Source: CAMUQR01 sp963539845
Lineage (GTDB): Bacteria > Patescibacteriota > Saccharimonadia > Saccharimonadales > Saccharimonadaceae
Length of the DNA stretch: 64,000 nucleotides
Direction of reading: 5' to 3'
Assembly (NCBI GenBank): GCA_963539845.1
Contig: CAUTML010000001.1
Coordinates: 310,001-374,000, forward strand
The translations under genes were made by a program, and so were the position numbers. The notes beneath the pieces are model-generated. The model made no database searches. It was not told the DNA's origin and saw nothing but the letters and a program-made list of their open reading frames with translations. This document shows positions 43,011-51,793 of the stretch, in pieces. Numbering within the stretch: position 1 is the first letter of the stretch; each line of letters starts with the position of its first letter.

Positions 43011-44513
43011 TTAGTCAAACTTAACTGTAGGATAAATCTTGCGAGTAACTGGATCAACTCCCCGGCGCAATTGCGGGAACGGCACACCTTCACGAGCGGT
43101 TACGCCTTCAAAAATCCAAAACACCCGCTCCGAATAACCCCAACCGCAAGTTGGTGGCATACCATATTCTAGCATCTCCACGAAATCAATATCGAGCATC
43201 ATTGCCTCATCATCACCTGCCTCGCGCATCTGTTGTTGTTCCAAAAAACGCTCCAGCTGATCAATTGGATCGTTTAGCTCTGAGAAGCCATTACCCAGCT
43301 CCGACCCAGCAATCACCGGCTGAAAACGCTCCGTCAATCGTTCATCTTCCAAACTAGTTTTCGACAACGGCGAAATAAACTTCGGCGTGTTAATTAACCA
43401 GACCGGACCAGTCACATCTTTGCGGATATTCTTCCAGAGCTTATCAATAACTCGCGCGCGATTGTCAGCTTTTTCAACTTCTAGACCATTTTCGCGCATA
43501 ATTCGTTGCAATTCCGCCATATCTGTTTCAAAAATATCAATATCATAGCGCTGATTAATAGTGGTAGCATAATCCCAGACCTCCCATTTACCACTCATAT
43601 CGACTTCAAACTCACCCAATTTAAACTGTAATTTGCCAAAAGTCTGCGCCAAAACGTATTTATACATTTCCTCCATCATGCGCATGCCATCTTGCCAGTT
43701 AGCGTAAGCCCAGTACCACTCCATCGCCACATGTTCAGGCAAATGTTCATCCGAGTAGTTTTCATTGCGGAAACGATGACCAATGTCATAAACTTTTTCG
43801 TAACCAGCCCCAATTAGACGCTTCAGTGGCAATTCATGCGAAATCCGCAGATAAAAATCCTCATCCAGCGCGTCCATATGTGTCACAAACGGGTTAGCGT
43901 CAGCCCCACCAGTGGTATGTTCTAAAATTGAGGTGTTAATTTCAATAAAACCACGTGAATTGAGAAAATCACGAGTTGCCTGCCAAAACTTTGACCGCCG
44001 AATATAGCGATCGCGCACTTCAGGATTGAGATTGATATCAAGATAACGACGACGGAAACGCTCTTCTTTGTTGGTTAGTTCTTCTGGCAACGGACGCAAT
44101 GTCTTAGTCAGCAGACGCACAGACCGTGCTAGTACCGAAGTCTCACCAGTTTGGGTTTTGCCGACCACTCCAACCGCTTCCACGAAATCACCACTATCAA
44201 GCAACCGCAGGCTCGCCATATCAATGGTATTTTGCACCACATCGGCTGGTTTCAAGTCGTCTTTTTTCAAAAAAACTTGCACTTCGCCACTAAAATCCTT
44301 TAACACGACAAAAGCGATTTTACCGAATTTACGAATCTTTACAATCCGCCCCGCCACCGTGACGGTCTGACCTTCAAGCTCACTAAATTGGGCTGTAATT
44401 TGACCAGCTTGATGAGTGCGGTTGGCTTTGCTTGGATATAAATCATACCCCAAATCTAATAATTCCTGCCGTTTGCGCAGGCGTTCGTTACGATAATCTT
44501 GTAATGTTGCCAT
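43011..44513 (-). CDS. lysS: Lysyl-tRNA synthetase, class II
   Basis: 500 residues, complete. N-terminal OB-fold anticodon domain (about 45-145, VTVAGRIVKIRKFGKI) and class II core with motif 2 RFRNENYSDEHLPEH and motif 3 MPPTCGWGYSERVFW. In place of the common GMPPTGGLGIGIDR the last motif reads GMPPTCGWGYSER, so the ATP-site loop is altered. GGAGACAAC precedes the ATG. It is the last of a minus-strand run from proS and greA. Confidence 0.94.
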   Translation of the reverse strand: MATLQDYRNERLRKRQELLDLGYDLYPSKANRTHQAGQITAQFSELEGQTVTVAGRIVKIRKFGKIAFVVLKDFSGEVQVFLKKDDLKPADVVQNTIDMASLRLLDSGDFVEAVGVVGKTQTGETSVLARSVRLLTKTLRPLPEELTNKEERFRRRYLDINLNPEVRDRYIRRSKFWQATRDFLNSRGFIEINTSILEHTTGGADANPFVTHMDALDEDFYLRISHELPLKRLIGAGYEKVYDIGHRFRNENYSDEHLPEHVAMEWYWAYANWQDGMRMMEEMYKYVLAQTFGKLQFKLGEFEVDMSGKWEVWDYATTINQRYDIDIFETDMAELQRIMRENGLEVEKADNRARVIDKLWKNIRKDVTGPVWLINTPKFISPLSKTSLEDERLTERFQPVIAGSELGNGFSELNDPIDQLERFLEQQQMREAGDDEAMMLDIDFVEMLEYGMPPTCGWGYSERVFWIFEGVTAREGVPFPQLRRGVDPVTRKIYPTVKFD

Positions 44514-44550
44514 GTTGTCTCCGTTTTGTCTTTACCATGCTATTTTAACA

Positions 44551-44586
44551 TAAAACCGCCCCTGTTAGCAAACAAGAGCGGTTTTG
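44551..44586 (-). terminator. Terminator after greA
   Basis: Minus strand: AAAACCGCTCTTG and AGGGGCGGTTTTA pair imperfectly with T-rich bases after. It lies between greA stop and lysS start. Confidence 0.7.
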
Positions 44587-44601
44587 GGAGTGAATTTATT
44601 T

Positions 44602-45063
44602 TTATTCCAAAGACAAAATTTTATACTCAACCGCACCTTTTGGCGTTTCTACAACCGCTACGTCACCAGCTTTTTTACCAAGCAAAGCCTTACCCATTGG
44701 CGACTCATCGCTGATTTTGCCATCAAGCGGATCGGCTTCAATCGAACCAACAATAGTATATTCAAAAGGCTTTTTGTCGGTGGCTCGCTCTAAATTAACA
44801 GTTGAACCAATCCGCACACTGCGGTGCCCTCCGGTAATCACTTCAGCGTTAAGCATAATATCTTCGATTTCGGCGATTCGCGTTTCAACCGCTGTCTGAT
44901 CGGTGCGCGCCGCGTCGTATTCAGCGTTTTCTTTTAAGTCGCCAAAATCGCGGGCTTCAGCAATACGATCAGCGATCTCACTGCGACGTGATTTCAACTC
45001 TTCTAGTTCTGCCACTAACTCACTAAGTCCGGCTTCAGTTAATTGAAAATTCTTTTTTACCAT
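44602..45063 (-). CDS. greA: Transcription elongation factor GreA
   Basis: 153 residues, complete. An N-terminal coiled coil (about 10-75, with ARDFGDLKENAEYDAAR carrying the acidic tip) and the C-terminal FKBP-like domain with SDESPMGKALLGKKAGD. It stimulates transcript cleavage by backtracked RNA polymerase. AAGGAG precedes the ATG and the proS stop is 9 bp upstream. Confidence 0.97.
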   Translation of the reverse strand: MVKKNFQLTEAGLSELVAELEELKSRRSEIADRIAEARDFGDLKENAEYDAARTDQTAVETRIAEIEDIMLNAEVITGGHRSVRIGSTVNLERATDKKPFEYTIVGSIEADPLDGKISDESPMGKALLGKKAGDVAVVETPKGAVEYKILSLE

Positions 45064-45072
45064 ATAAACTCC

Positions 45073-46317
45073 TTATTTTAATTTATTAATTATTGTTTGG
45101 CGATCTATTAACTCAACTTGACCGCTAGCTCGATGAACTAGCTCAAATTTATTCTGCTCAATCAGCCTCTTACTGACGACAATTCGATACGGCAAACCCA
45201 TCAAATCGCTATCAGCAAATTTTTCACCAGCCCGCACGCCACGACGATCATCGAATAACACTTCAATCCCATTAGCTTCTAGCTCAGCGTATAATTCCTC
45301 AGCCAACGCCATTGAATCTTCGTCGATTGGGGTCAAATTAACTTTAAACGGCGCCACGCTTTCTGGCCAAACCAGACCTTTTTCATCAGCAAAATGTTCC
45401 GCCAATAACCCCATGACTCGGCTCGGTCCAATACCATAACTACCCATAAAAACCGGCTGGCGCTCGCCTTTTTCATCTGTGAAATACAAACCTTCCGCCT
45501 CTGAAAATCGAGTTCCCAAGGTAAAAATATTACCAACTTCTACCGCGGTCGCTTCTTCTAGTTCATCAGCCGTCACTCCTAAGTCATTTAAAGTTTGATC
45601 ATTATAAACTTCTTTGTTGATAGCCAGACGCTTGGCACGATGGACATAAATCACATCCTCACCGACCGGACTCAAAGTCTGAAATTCATGCGAATATTTA
45701 GCAAAACTACCGCCCGAAGCAAAAGTTTTAAAAGTTATATCACCCAAACCCAAACGTTCATAAATTCTATGATAAGCTTCCGTAATTTGCTGATAAAACT
45801 TATCATGAGCCTCGCGATCTCGGCAAAAAGAATATAAATCTTTCATCAAAAATTCTCGACCGCGCATCAGGCCCGATTTAGCCCGCAACTCATTACGGAA
45901 TTTGATTTGAAATTGATACGGATAAGCTGGCAAATCCTTATACGAAGCGATATACCGCGTCATCATTTGAGTGATGGGCTCTTCGTGAGTAGGTGCCAAA
46001 CCCAGAGTCGAGCCAGAAGCCAAGTCAGTTTTAAACCAAACGTCCATCGCTTCTTCGCTCCAGCGACCGCTAGCCTTCCAGGGTTCTGCTGGTTGCAAGG
46101 CAGTCATCGACAATTCATTGCCACCGATAGCATTCATTTCTTCTCGGATAATTTGGACAATTTTATCAAGCACTCGCTTGCCAAGTGGCAAAAACGCATA
46201 AACTCCCGCCATTTGTTTATAAACATAGCCGGCTTGAATCAATAGCTTAGCATTTAAAGCTGTTTCATCAGCTGGCACAGTTTTGTTAGTTTTGGTAAAA
46301 ACTTGAGTTCGACGCAT
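45073..46317 (-). CDS. proS: Prolyl-tRNA synthetase, short form
   Basis: 414 residues against ~570 for the E. coli enzyme. Motif 2 KFRNELRAKSGLMRGREF and motif 3 YGIGPSRVMGLLAEHF are intact. The editing insertion (YbaK-like) between motifs 2 and 3 is missing, so mischarged Ala-tRNA-Pro would need another editor. The anticodon-binding domain is at the C-terminus. AAAGGAATTC precedes the ATG. Short ProRS forms are common in reduced genomes. Confidence 0.95.
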   Translation of the reverse strand: MRRTQVFTKTNKTVPADETALNAKLLIQAGYVYKQMAGVYAFLPLGKRVLDKIVQIIREEMNAIGGNELSMTALQPAEPWKASGRWSEEAMDVWFKTDLASGSTLGLAPTHEEPITQMMTRYIASYKDLPAYPYQFQIKFRNELRAKSGLMRGREFLMKDLYSFCRDREAHDKFYQQITEAYHRIYERLGLGDITFKTFASGGSFAKYSHEFQTLSPVGEDVIYVHRAKRLAINKEVYNDQTLNDLGVTADELEEATAVEVGNIFTLGTRFSEAEGLYFTDEKGERQPVFMGSYGIGPSRVMGLLAEHFADEKGLVWPESVAPFKVNLTPIDEDSMALAEELYAELEANGIEVLFDDRRGVRAGEKFADSDLMGLPYRIVVSKRLIEQNKFELVHRASGQVELIDRQTIINKLK

Positions 46318-46374
46318 GAATTCCTTTCTTTTATCCCTAAATCATCTGATAACAAAAGATATTATATCATAAAT

Positions 46375-47184
46375 CTATTTCAAACCGCTCAGAATCGCCC
46401 AAAAAGCCAAGCCATTATTAAGAGCGTGAATAATCATAGCCGGATAAATCGAGCCCGACACTTCTCGCGTTAAACACATCACTAGCGACAGCGAAAAAGT
46501 CACCACCACTGCCACCCAACCGCCACCGATAAAATGAGCCAAACCGAACAGCAGGCTGACCAGCAACATCGTCATCAAAAAGCCCGATCGCGCCCGAATT
46601 TTGTCAAACATAAATCCGCGAAAAATCAGTTCCTCGGCCACCGGGGCTAGCACCACCAACGTGAAAAACACCGCTGTCAGCTCTAAACGTGAATTTTGCC
46701 AACCAAATTTAAAACCTAAATCTTGTTTTTGCTCGATGTTAAAGCCCGGAACAAGTTCTTTAATCATCAGAAGCATCGCGATACGCAAAATAAACGCCAG
46801 CACAAAACCAGACAACGCCAAACCAATTTCGCGCCATTTTAGCCAACCAGTCAGCCCCAGGCGGTTTTTTTGCCAAACTAGATTTTGCCCAAAACGCAGT
46901 TTAGCCATGATTTTTGGAAGCGCCCACAACGCCAAAATAACGCTACTAAACACCACCAAATGAAGCAATTGATTATACAGCAAAGCGTAATGCTTGCTAA
47001 CTGGCCAAAGCGACTGTTGAAGTTTAACAATTACGCCCCAAACCGCGTTAATCGCAAAATACACCGCCGTTAAATACAGCATCAAGCTCAAATTGTGCAA
47101 TAAATTAGTGCCGACCCGCCGCCAATATTCGGTCGTCGTCAGCGTTTTAAAGTTATTTTTAGGCTTTTTTGGTTGTTGCATCAT
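46375..47184 (-). CDS. CPBP-family intramembrane metalloprotease
   Basis: 269 residues with about seven to eight membrane helices. The CPBP signature is clear: EELIFRGF (glutamates and Arg) at ~190, FGLAHF and then HALNNGLAF as the metal-binding His motifs. The family includes CAAX prenyl endopeptidases and bacterial proteases involved in bacteriocin self-immunity. Substrate unknown. It lies 11 bp after rseP and before proS on the same strand. Confidence 0.9.
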   Translation of the reverse strand: MMQQPKKPKNNFKTLTTTEYWRRVGTNLLHNLSLMLYLTAVYFAINAVWGVIVKLQQSLWPVSKHYALLYNQLLHLVVFSSVILALWALPKIMAKLRFGQNLVWQKNRLGLTGWLKWREIGLALSGFVLAFILRIAMLLMIKELVPGFNIEQKQDLGFKFGWQNSRLELTAVFFTLVVLAPVAEELIFRGFMFDKIRARSGFLMTMLLVSLLFGLAHFIGGGWVAVVVTFSLSLVMCLTREVSGSIYPAMIIHALNNGLAFWAILSGLK

Positions 47185-47195
47185 CCCTCCTTGTT

Positions 47196-48353
47196 TTAGA
47201 AAAGTTTAAAAATATCACCGACAGTAATTAACAATGTCAAAGCTAGTAAAATCAGCATGCCAGTGCCATGAATTTGCTCTTCTAAATCTTTTGTCAAAGG
47301 TTTTTTCAGACCGCGAAACAGCGCCGTTACTAGCCACCGACCACCATCAAGCGCTGGAATCGGCAGAGCATTCATCACCGCTAGCGTCAACGAAATAAGC
47401 GCCACAAACAGCACGAATTTAGTAATTTCCCCGCCAATTAGCGCCGGGAAAACCACCCCCAACAGCCCCACCGGCCCAGCCACCGATTGACCAGCTTGAG
47501 CAATTTTTTGATCAGCGTGTTGACGCGTAGTTTGGTCAAAACTCAGTTTCTGCACCAAACCACCGAAGAAATTCACAAACACCTGACCCACGCCTTTGAG
47601 CGTTTCGCCCATCATTTGCACCACCGTCCCGACGCCGACAATCGGGGCTGACCAACCCGCGTAAAGTTTCGATTCTTGGAACGGCAACAGACCGATGTAT
47701 CCACTTTTTTCAGCCGTTTGGTGGTCGTTGAGCTTGACTTTGGTTTGAGCGACGGCCTGTTTGTCCGACAATCGGCGATATTCAACCGTTACTTCCTGAC
47801 CAGCCAGCCGTTTAGTGATTTGACGCAATTGATCCGGCGAATCAATCTGCTGTTGATTAATTTTCAGAAGCTGATCATCGGCTTTTAAACCAGCTCGCTT
47901 AGCTGGGCCATCGTCCAATACTTTATCAACTTGCACCGGCGAATGGACTATTTTGCCGTCATTAGCCAGCCGAAACTGATTTGGCAGCACCTGAGGTAAA
48001 CCCGTCCACGCCAAAATTGTCATTAGCAAACAAGCAAACACAAAGTTAAAAAACACCCCCGCAAACAAAATCTGCGTTTTGGCCCAAAAACTAGCCGACC
48101 CATAGTCACCCGGCTCGCTAGCCGAATCATGTTCGCCCTGCAGTTTAACATAACCACCAAGCGGTAAGGCGTTGATCTTGAAATCTACGCCATTTTTGAG
48201 TTTTTTGGACCAAACAGTTGGCGGAAAACCAATCGCAAATTCCTCTACCGTTACACCATTTTTCAAAGCAACCAACGCATGTCCCAGCTCATGAATCGTC
48301 ACCAGCACTACCAGCACCGCCAGCCCTGCCAGCACCCCTAATAATATATGCAT
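47196..48353 (-). CDS. rseP: Site-2 protease RseP (M50)
   Basis: 385 residues. The zinc motif HELGHA lies at ~23-28 in the first helix, GFPPTVWSKKLKNG follows, a PDZ domain spans ~140-215, and the third metal ligand is in NALPIPALDGGRWL. It cuts membrane-spanning anti-sigma factors or signal-peptide remnants. Gene order frr, rseP, CPBP, proS resembles the usual frr-uppS-cdsA-dxr-rseP-proS cluster with the isoprenoid and lipid genes missing. Confidence 0.94.
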   Translation of the reverse strand: MHILLGVLAGLAVLVVLVTIHELGHALVALKNGVTVEEFAIGFPPTVWSKKLKNGVDFKINALPLGGYVKLQGEHDSASEPGDYGSASFWAKTQILFAGVFFNFVFACLLMTILAWTGLPQVLPNQFRLANDGKIVHSPVQVDKVLDDGPAKRAGLKADDQLLKINQQQIDSPDQLRQITKRLAGQEVTVEYRRLSDKQAVAQTKVKLNDHQTAEKSGYIGLLPFQESKLYAGWSAPIVGVGTVVQMMGETLKGVGQVFVNFFGGLVQKLSFDQTTRQHADQKIAQAGQSVAGPVGLLGVVFPALIGGEITKFVLFVALISLTLAVMNALPIPALDGGRWLVTALFRGLKKPLTKDLEEQIHGTGMLILLALTLLITVGDIFKLF

Positions 48354-48392
48354 TTTATCCCCTTTTTTACTTTTTCCATAGTTACCACGCCG

Positions 48393-48947
48393 TTAAATTG
48401 TGGTAATTTCTTGCTCTTTTTGCTTAAACAGAGCTTCAATTTGCTCCTGAGTTTTGTTAACTAAATCTTGAACATCTTTTTCAAACCGTCGAGCATCATC
48501 CTCAGAGATTTGCTTGTCGTCTTTTAGTTTTTTGATATCTTTTAAAGCGTCTTGACGGACATTGCGGACACGAATTTTAGCTTCTTCAACTTTTTCACTA
48601 GCTTGTTTAACAATTTCCAGACGTCGCTCAGTGGTTAGCGCCGGAATCGGTACTCGCACCAAGCGCCCATCGTCACTAGGATTTAAACCTAGCGACTGAT
48701 CGTTACGAATCGCCGTCGCAATCGCCTGCAGGTTATTGGCGTCAAACGGAGTAATCGTCAGCATCTGAGCATCAGCCACCACCACATTAGCCACTTGGTT
48801 AAGGGGCATTTGCGTCCCATAAACCTCAACCCGGACATTATCGAGCATCGAAGCCTGAGCTCGTCCAGTGCGGACTGATTTCATCGCTTGTTGAAAAAAC
48901 TCAATTACTTTGTCCATTTCACTTTGACATTGCTTAAGATCAAACAT
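48393..48947 (-). CDS. frr: Ribosome recycling factor
   Basis: 184 residues, complete three-helix-bundle plus beta/alpha insert. VRTGRAQASMLDNVRVEVYG and RVPIPALTTERRLEIVKQAS are diagnostic. With EF-G it splits post-termination ribosomes. It follows tsf and rpsB in order but pyrH, normally between tsf and frr, is absent; an unrelated plus-strand gene sits there. Confidence 0.96.
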   Translation of the reverse strand: MFDLKQCQSEMDKVIEFFQQAMKSVRTGRAQASMLDNVRVEVYGTQMPLNQVANVVVADAQMLTITPFDANNLQAIATAIRNDQSLGLNPSDDGRLVRVPIPALTTERRLEIVKQASEKVEEAKIRVRNVRQDALKDIKKLKDDKQISEDDARRFEKDVQDLVNKTQEQIEALFKQKEQEITTI

Positions 48948-49034
48948 ATTCCTCGCTTTCGTTTACTGCTGATTATTATACCAAAAAAGCCTGATGATTT
49001 TAAGTAATTTGTGACTTTTTTAGCAAAAACACTA

Positions 49035-49063
49035 TTGACTTTTTAGCGTAAGTATGATACAAT
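49035..49063 (+). promoter_or_regulatory. Upstream promoter before the 49215 gene
   Basis: TTGACT 49035-49040, 17 bp spacer beginning TTTTAG, TACAAT 49058-49063. A hairpin with a T-rich tail follows within 25 bases of the predicted start (49088-49117). Confidence 0.7.
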
Positions 49064-49087
49064 GATAATATACCTATTTAGCAAAAA

Positions 49088-49117
49088 CCAAGTCTTTATG
49101 GCTTGGTAGTTTTTATT
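49088..49117 (+). terminator. Hairpin with T-tract between tandem promoters
   Basis: ACCAAG and CTTGGT arms with a 9-base loop, then AGTTTTTATTT. It would stop transcripts from the 49035 promoter after about 45 nt, or act as an attenuator. Confidence 0.5.
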
Positions 49118-49139
49118 TATGAAATATATGTTTTAAGTA

Positions 49140-49168
49140 TTGACTTTTTATTAAGTTTATGCTAATAT
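49140..49168 (+). promoter_or_regulatory. Proximal promoter of the 49215 gene
   Basis: TTGACT 49140-49145, 17 bp, TAATAT 49163-49168. Start near 49175 gives a leader of ~40 nt. Confidence 0.65.
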
Positions 49169-49214
49169 GTAAACATACTATTTGAAACAAAACAAAAAAA
49201 AGGACAAAAACCAC

Positions 49215-49577
49215 ATGAATCAAAATTTAACTTATAACTCGAAATCGTTTCAGGTATTGATGCCCGAAACCGAAATCGTCAAAACCATCACCCTCAACCA
49301 GTTAGATGGCACTGCTGATGACGCCGAAACGCCAATTACTAAGGTTGAGATGCCAGTTGAACACGGTTTCTTCCGAGGCGTAGAATACACCGAGACCAAT
49401 ACCCTGCTGGAATTTGCTAACAATAAATGGGAAAAATTGACTACTATCGTGTTCAAAGATGGTGGCAAAGCCCTATTTGGAACCGACACCATCCGCAAAA
49501 TGAGCCGTTTAACCAAACTCGACACTGACATCAAAGATGTCATTCTGGCAGCTAGCCAGCTCCCTACCACCGCTTAA
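49215..49577 (+). CDS. Hypothetical protein of unknown function
   Basis: About 120 residues from the ATG at 49215, which has AAAAGGAC nine bases before it; an earlier TTG at 49182 would overlap this ribosome site. Not recognised. It is a small soluble protein with alternating strands (VEHGFFRGVEYTETNTLLEF) and no signal peptide. It interrupts the tsf-frr interval on the opposite strand and has tandem promoters and a perfect terminator, which fits a highly expressed independent gene. Confidence 0.72.
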   Translation: MNQNLTYNSKSFQVLMPETEIVKTITLNQLDGTADDAETPITKVEMPVEHGFFRGVEYTETNTLLEFANNKWEKLTTIVFKDGGKALFGTDTIRKMSRLTKLDTDIKDVILAASQLPTTA

Positions 49578-49647
49578 TCTTCGTGATTAATAAAAACCAA
49601 CACAAATACAAAAAACAAACCTCACCATCAACATCAACATCAACATC

Positions 49648-49682
49648 AAAAATACTCATCGACTAGCCGATGAGTATTTTTT
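49648..49682. terminator. Bidirectional terminator between the 49215 gene and tsf
   Basis: AAAAATACTCATCG and CGATGAGTATTTTTT form a perfect inverted repeat with a loop of ~6 bases. It serves both convergent genes. A short tandem repeat, four units of CATCAA/ACATCA, lies just before it (49624-49649). Confidence 0.92.
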
Positions 49683-49698
49683 AAACATCTTTAGACTG

Positions 49699-50289
49699 TT
49701 ACAAGCCCATTTCAAGGCGAGTGAATCGTTTGATGGTGATGTTTTCACCGAGTTTAGCAATCGCGTCTTTAACCACTACTTCAACTGTCTTAGAATCTTC
49801 TTTGATGTAAGCTTGTTTAAGCAGAGTTTTTTCGGCAAAGTATTTATCAACCCGACCCGCCACGATTTTTTCAGCGATATCGGCTGGCTTGCCGGCTAGA
49901 TCGTCTGAGGCTAGCGCTTCAGCTTTGACGCGCTCTAGCTCCTCAGCTGGCACGTCTTCAAGCGACAAATAAGCTGGATTCATGGCTGCGATTTGCAGAG
50001 CAATTTCGTGCGCTAGAGCTTTAAATTCCTCGGTGCGCGCCACAAAATCAGTTTCGCAGTTGACTTCTACTAGCACGCCGATGCGACCGTCATGCACGTA
50101 GCTATCAATCACGCCAGCACAAGTCTCGCGCTCTGCACGTTTTTCAGCTCGGGTTAGACCTTTTTTGCGCATCGCTTCTAGCGCTTTTTCAAAATCACCG
50201 TCAGCTTCTTTTAATGCCTCGCGGGCGTCAGTCAAACCAACACCGGTCAGGTCTTTTAGTTTTTTAATGTCTTCAACAGTAAATGACAT
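49699..50289 (-). CDS. tsf: Translation elongation factor Ts
   Basis: 196 residues, shorter than E. coli EF-Ts (283), with a single core subdomain. LKDLTGVGLTDAREALKEADGDF (quoted in part: LTGVGLTDAREAL) is the N-terminal UBA-like part and VEVNCETDFVARTEEFKAL is the diagnostic core. It reloads EF-Tu with GTP. It lies 42 bp after rpsB. Confidence 0.96.
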   Translation of the reverse strand: MSFTVEDIKKLKDLTGVGLTDAREALKEADGDFEKALEAMRKKGLTRAEKRAERETCAGVIDSYVHDGRIGVLVEVNCETDFVARTEEFKALAHEIALQIAAMNPAYLSLEDVPAEELERVKAEALASDDLAGKPADIAEKIVAGRVDKYFAEKTLLKQAYIKEDSKTVEVVVKDAIAKLGENITIKRFTRLEMGL

Positions 50290-50331
50290 TGTCGTCCCCT
50301 TTTCTTGTTTTATTAAAAGTTTAGTTTTAAA

Positions 50332-51024
50332 TTATTTAGCCGATTTTTGGGCTTTGGTAATTGTTTCAGCCAGATAATCCAAAATCAATTCTACGCCTTT
50401 GATAGCGTCGTCATTAGCTGGCACAACATAATCGATGCCGTCTGGGTTGACGTTAGTATCCACTAGCGCCACCACTGGAATATTCATTTTGTTAGCTTCT
50501 TTGATGGCATTTTTATCAACAATCGCGTCGGTCACAAACACCACAGCTGGTTTAGCGGTCAGGTTTTTGATACCGCTATATTTGAGGTTGAGGGCGTCGA
50601 TAGCCTCTTGGTAGCGTTGAACTTCTAATTTTGAGTAGCGTTTTTCAAACTCACCCGAAGCCATTGATTTTTCGTATTGGTGTAATTTACGGATTTGCGA
50701 TGAAATAGTCGCACCGTTAGTCAACATACCACCGATCCAACGTTCGCAAACATATGGTTGATTGGTGGTTTCAGCGACGGCTTTGACCTTATCTTTGATA
50801 GTTTTTTTAGTACCAACAATTAGCACTTTGCCACCTTTGGTGACTTCTTTAGCGATTTTATCGAGCGCTAAATCTAGATTTTCCACGGTTTTGACCAGGT
50901 CAATGATGTGACTGCCTTGGCGTTTTGAGTGGATATAAGGCGCCATCTTTGGGTGCCAGCGACTGGTTTTGTGTCCGAAATGAACACCGGCTTCAAACAA
51001 AGCCTTAATGTCGATATTTGACAT
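50332..51024 (-). CDS. rpsB: 30S ribosomal protein S2
   Basis: 230 residues, complete. GVHFGHKTSRWHPKMAPYI and WIGGMLTNGATI are standard S2 signatures. It heads the rpsB-tsf unit. A promoter lies at 51121-51149 (TTGTCT, 17 bp, TATAAT on the minus strand), giving a leader of about 90 nt, long enough for S2 autoregulation, which is known in other bacteria but not shown here. Confidence 0.97.
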   Translation of the reverse strand: MSNIDIKALFEAGVHFGHKTSRWHPKMAPYIHSKRQGSHIIDLVKTVENLDLALDKIAKEVTKGGKVLIVGTKKTIKDKVKAVAETTNQPYVCERWIGGMLTNGATISSQIRKLHQYEKSMASGEFEKRYSKLEVQRYQEAIDALNLKYSGIKNLTAKPAVVFVTDAIVDKNAIKEANKMNIPVVALVDTNVNPDGIDYVVPANDDAIKGVELILDYLAETITKAQKSAK

Positions 51025-51120
51025 TTTTACTCCTTTTTCCTCGTTCTCAAGTCTTAAATTATCTCATGATAATCAGAAGTTACCTCAAGAACTGCGTCAT
51101 TAATATTGTTACAAAATGAT

Positions 51121-51149
51121 ATTATACCGTAAATTGATAAAAAAGACAA
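51121..51149 (-). promoter_or_regulatory. Promoter of rpsB-tsf
   Basis: Minus strand TTGTCT (51149-51144), 17 bp spacer, TATAAT (51126-51121). Confidence 0.75.
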
Positions 51150-51150
51150 G

Positions 51151-51177
51151 AAAAAAGCCCACGCTAAGCGCGGGCTT
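51151..51177 (-). terminator. Terminator of the 51204 gene
   Basis: Minus strand AGCCCGCG and CGTGGGCT around CTTAG, then TTTTT. A second hairpin, ACTGAG/CTCAGT, spans the stop codon region just upstream. Confidence 0.9.
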
Positions 51178-51203
51178 GAAAAGCAATTACATATACTGAG
51201 TTT

Positions 51204-51566
51204 TTATAGTAGCTCAGTGACTACTTCAACTTTGATAACCTTTTCCCAGCCAGCGTGTTGGAACATATATTTTTGTTCCATTTGATTGTTGGCTGGATTT
51301 AGCTCCTCACCAATCGCCACACGCTTTGATCTAGCACGTAGCACCGGCTTAGAGTTTATTCTAGGATTCACCAAGTCCGACAATATTGGCATTGGTAGCA
51401 CCACTGCCAATACGTCACACTCTTGGCCAAGTTCAACTACTTCTTGAGCAGTTGTTACTTGACTAGAGATATAGTTAATCTCTAGATCATCACCATAGAT
51501 CCTTTTTAGATCTGTGGTTTGATCTTCAGTCATCACGTGGCGTGAAAGCCATAAAATTTTTGTCAT
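51204..51566 (-). CDS. Hypothetical protein of unknown function
   Basis: 120 residues, not assigned to a named family. It starts KILWLSRHVMTEDQTTDLKR, a strand followed by a Ser-Arg-His motif, and continues as an alternating alpha/beta single domain (VLAVVLPMPILSDLV), suggesting a Rossmann-like small fold. No signal peptide. AGGAGG lies nine bases before the ATG. It has its own consensus promoter (51794-51822), a ~220 nt structured leader and a strong terminator, so it is tightly bounded and probably regulated at the RNA level. Confidence 0.72.
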   Translation of the reverse strand: MTKILWLSRHVMTEDQTTDLKRIYGDDLEINYISSQVTTAQEVVELGQECDVLAVVLPMPILSDLVNPRINSKPVLRARSKRVAIGEELNPANNQMEQKYMFQHAGWEKVIKVEVVTELL

Positions 51567-51585
51567 CTTTTTTTCCTCCTATATT

Positions 51586-51629
51586 ATCACCGCCTTGTAA
51601 GTTTAAAGGACTTTCTGTCCTACGGTGAT
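51586..51629 (-). promoter_or_regulatory. Structured 5' leader hairpin of the 51204 gene
   Basis: ATCACCG and CGGTGAT close an outer stem, with an inner AGGAC/GTCCT stem. The element ends five bases before the AGGAGG ribosome site. A further stem (GTAAGTT/AACTTAC, ~51765-51786) lies at the 5' end of the same leader. The 347 bp gap 51567-51913 holds only this leader and two divergent promoters. Confidence 0.55.
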
Positions 51630-51793
51630 CTAAATATTTTTTTTAAAATAATACCTGATCATATCGATCATTTGACCAACGATAATTCCTTAGCCAAAGG
51701 ATCGATACAACCAGCGGAAGAAAAAAAATGATTTCCGACTAGTAATTGCTTTTGTAAAGGTGCGGTAAGTTCTGTCTCAAACTTACACTATAC

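Noticed and set aside
49624..49649. CATCAA/ACATCA short tandem repeat as phase-variable tract
   Set aside because: It is intergenic, between a stop codon and a terminator, and its six-base unit would not shift any frame. No promoter overlaps it.
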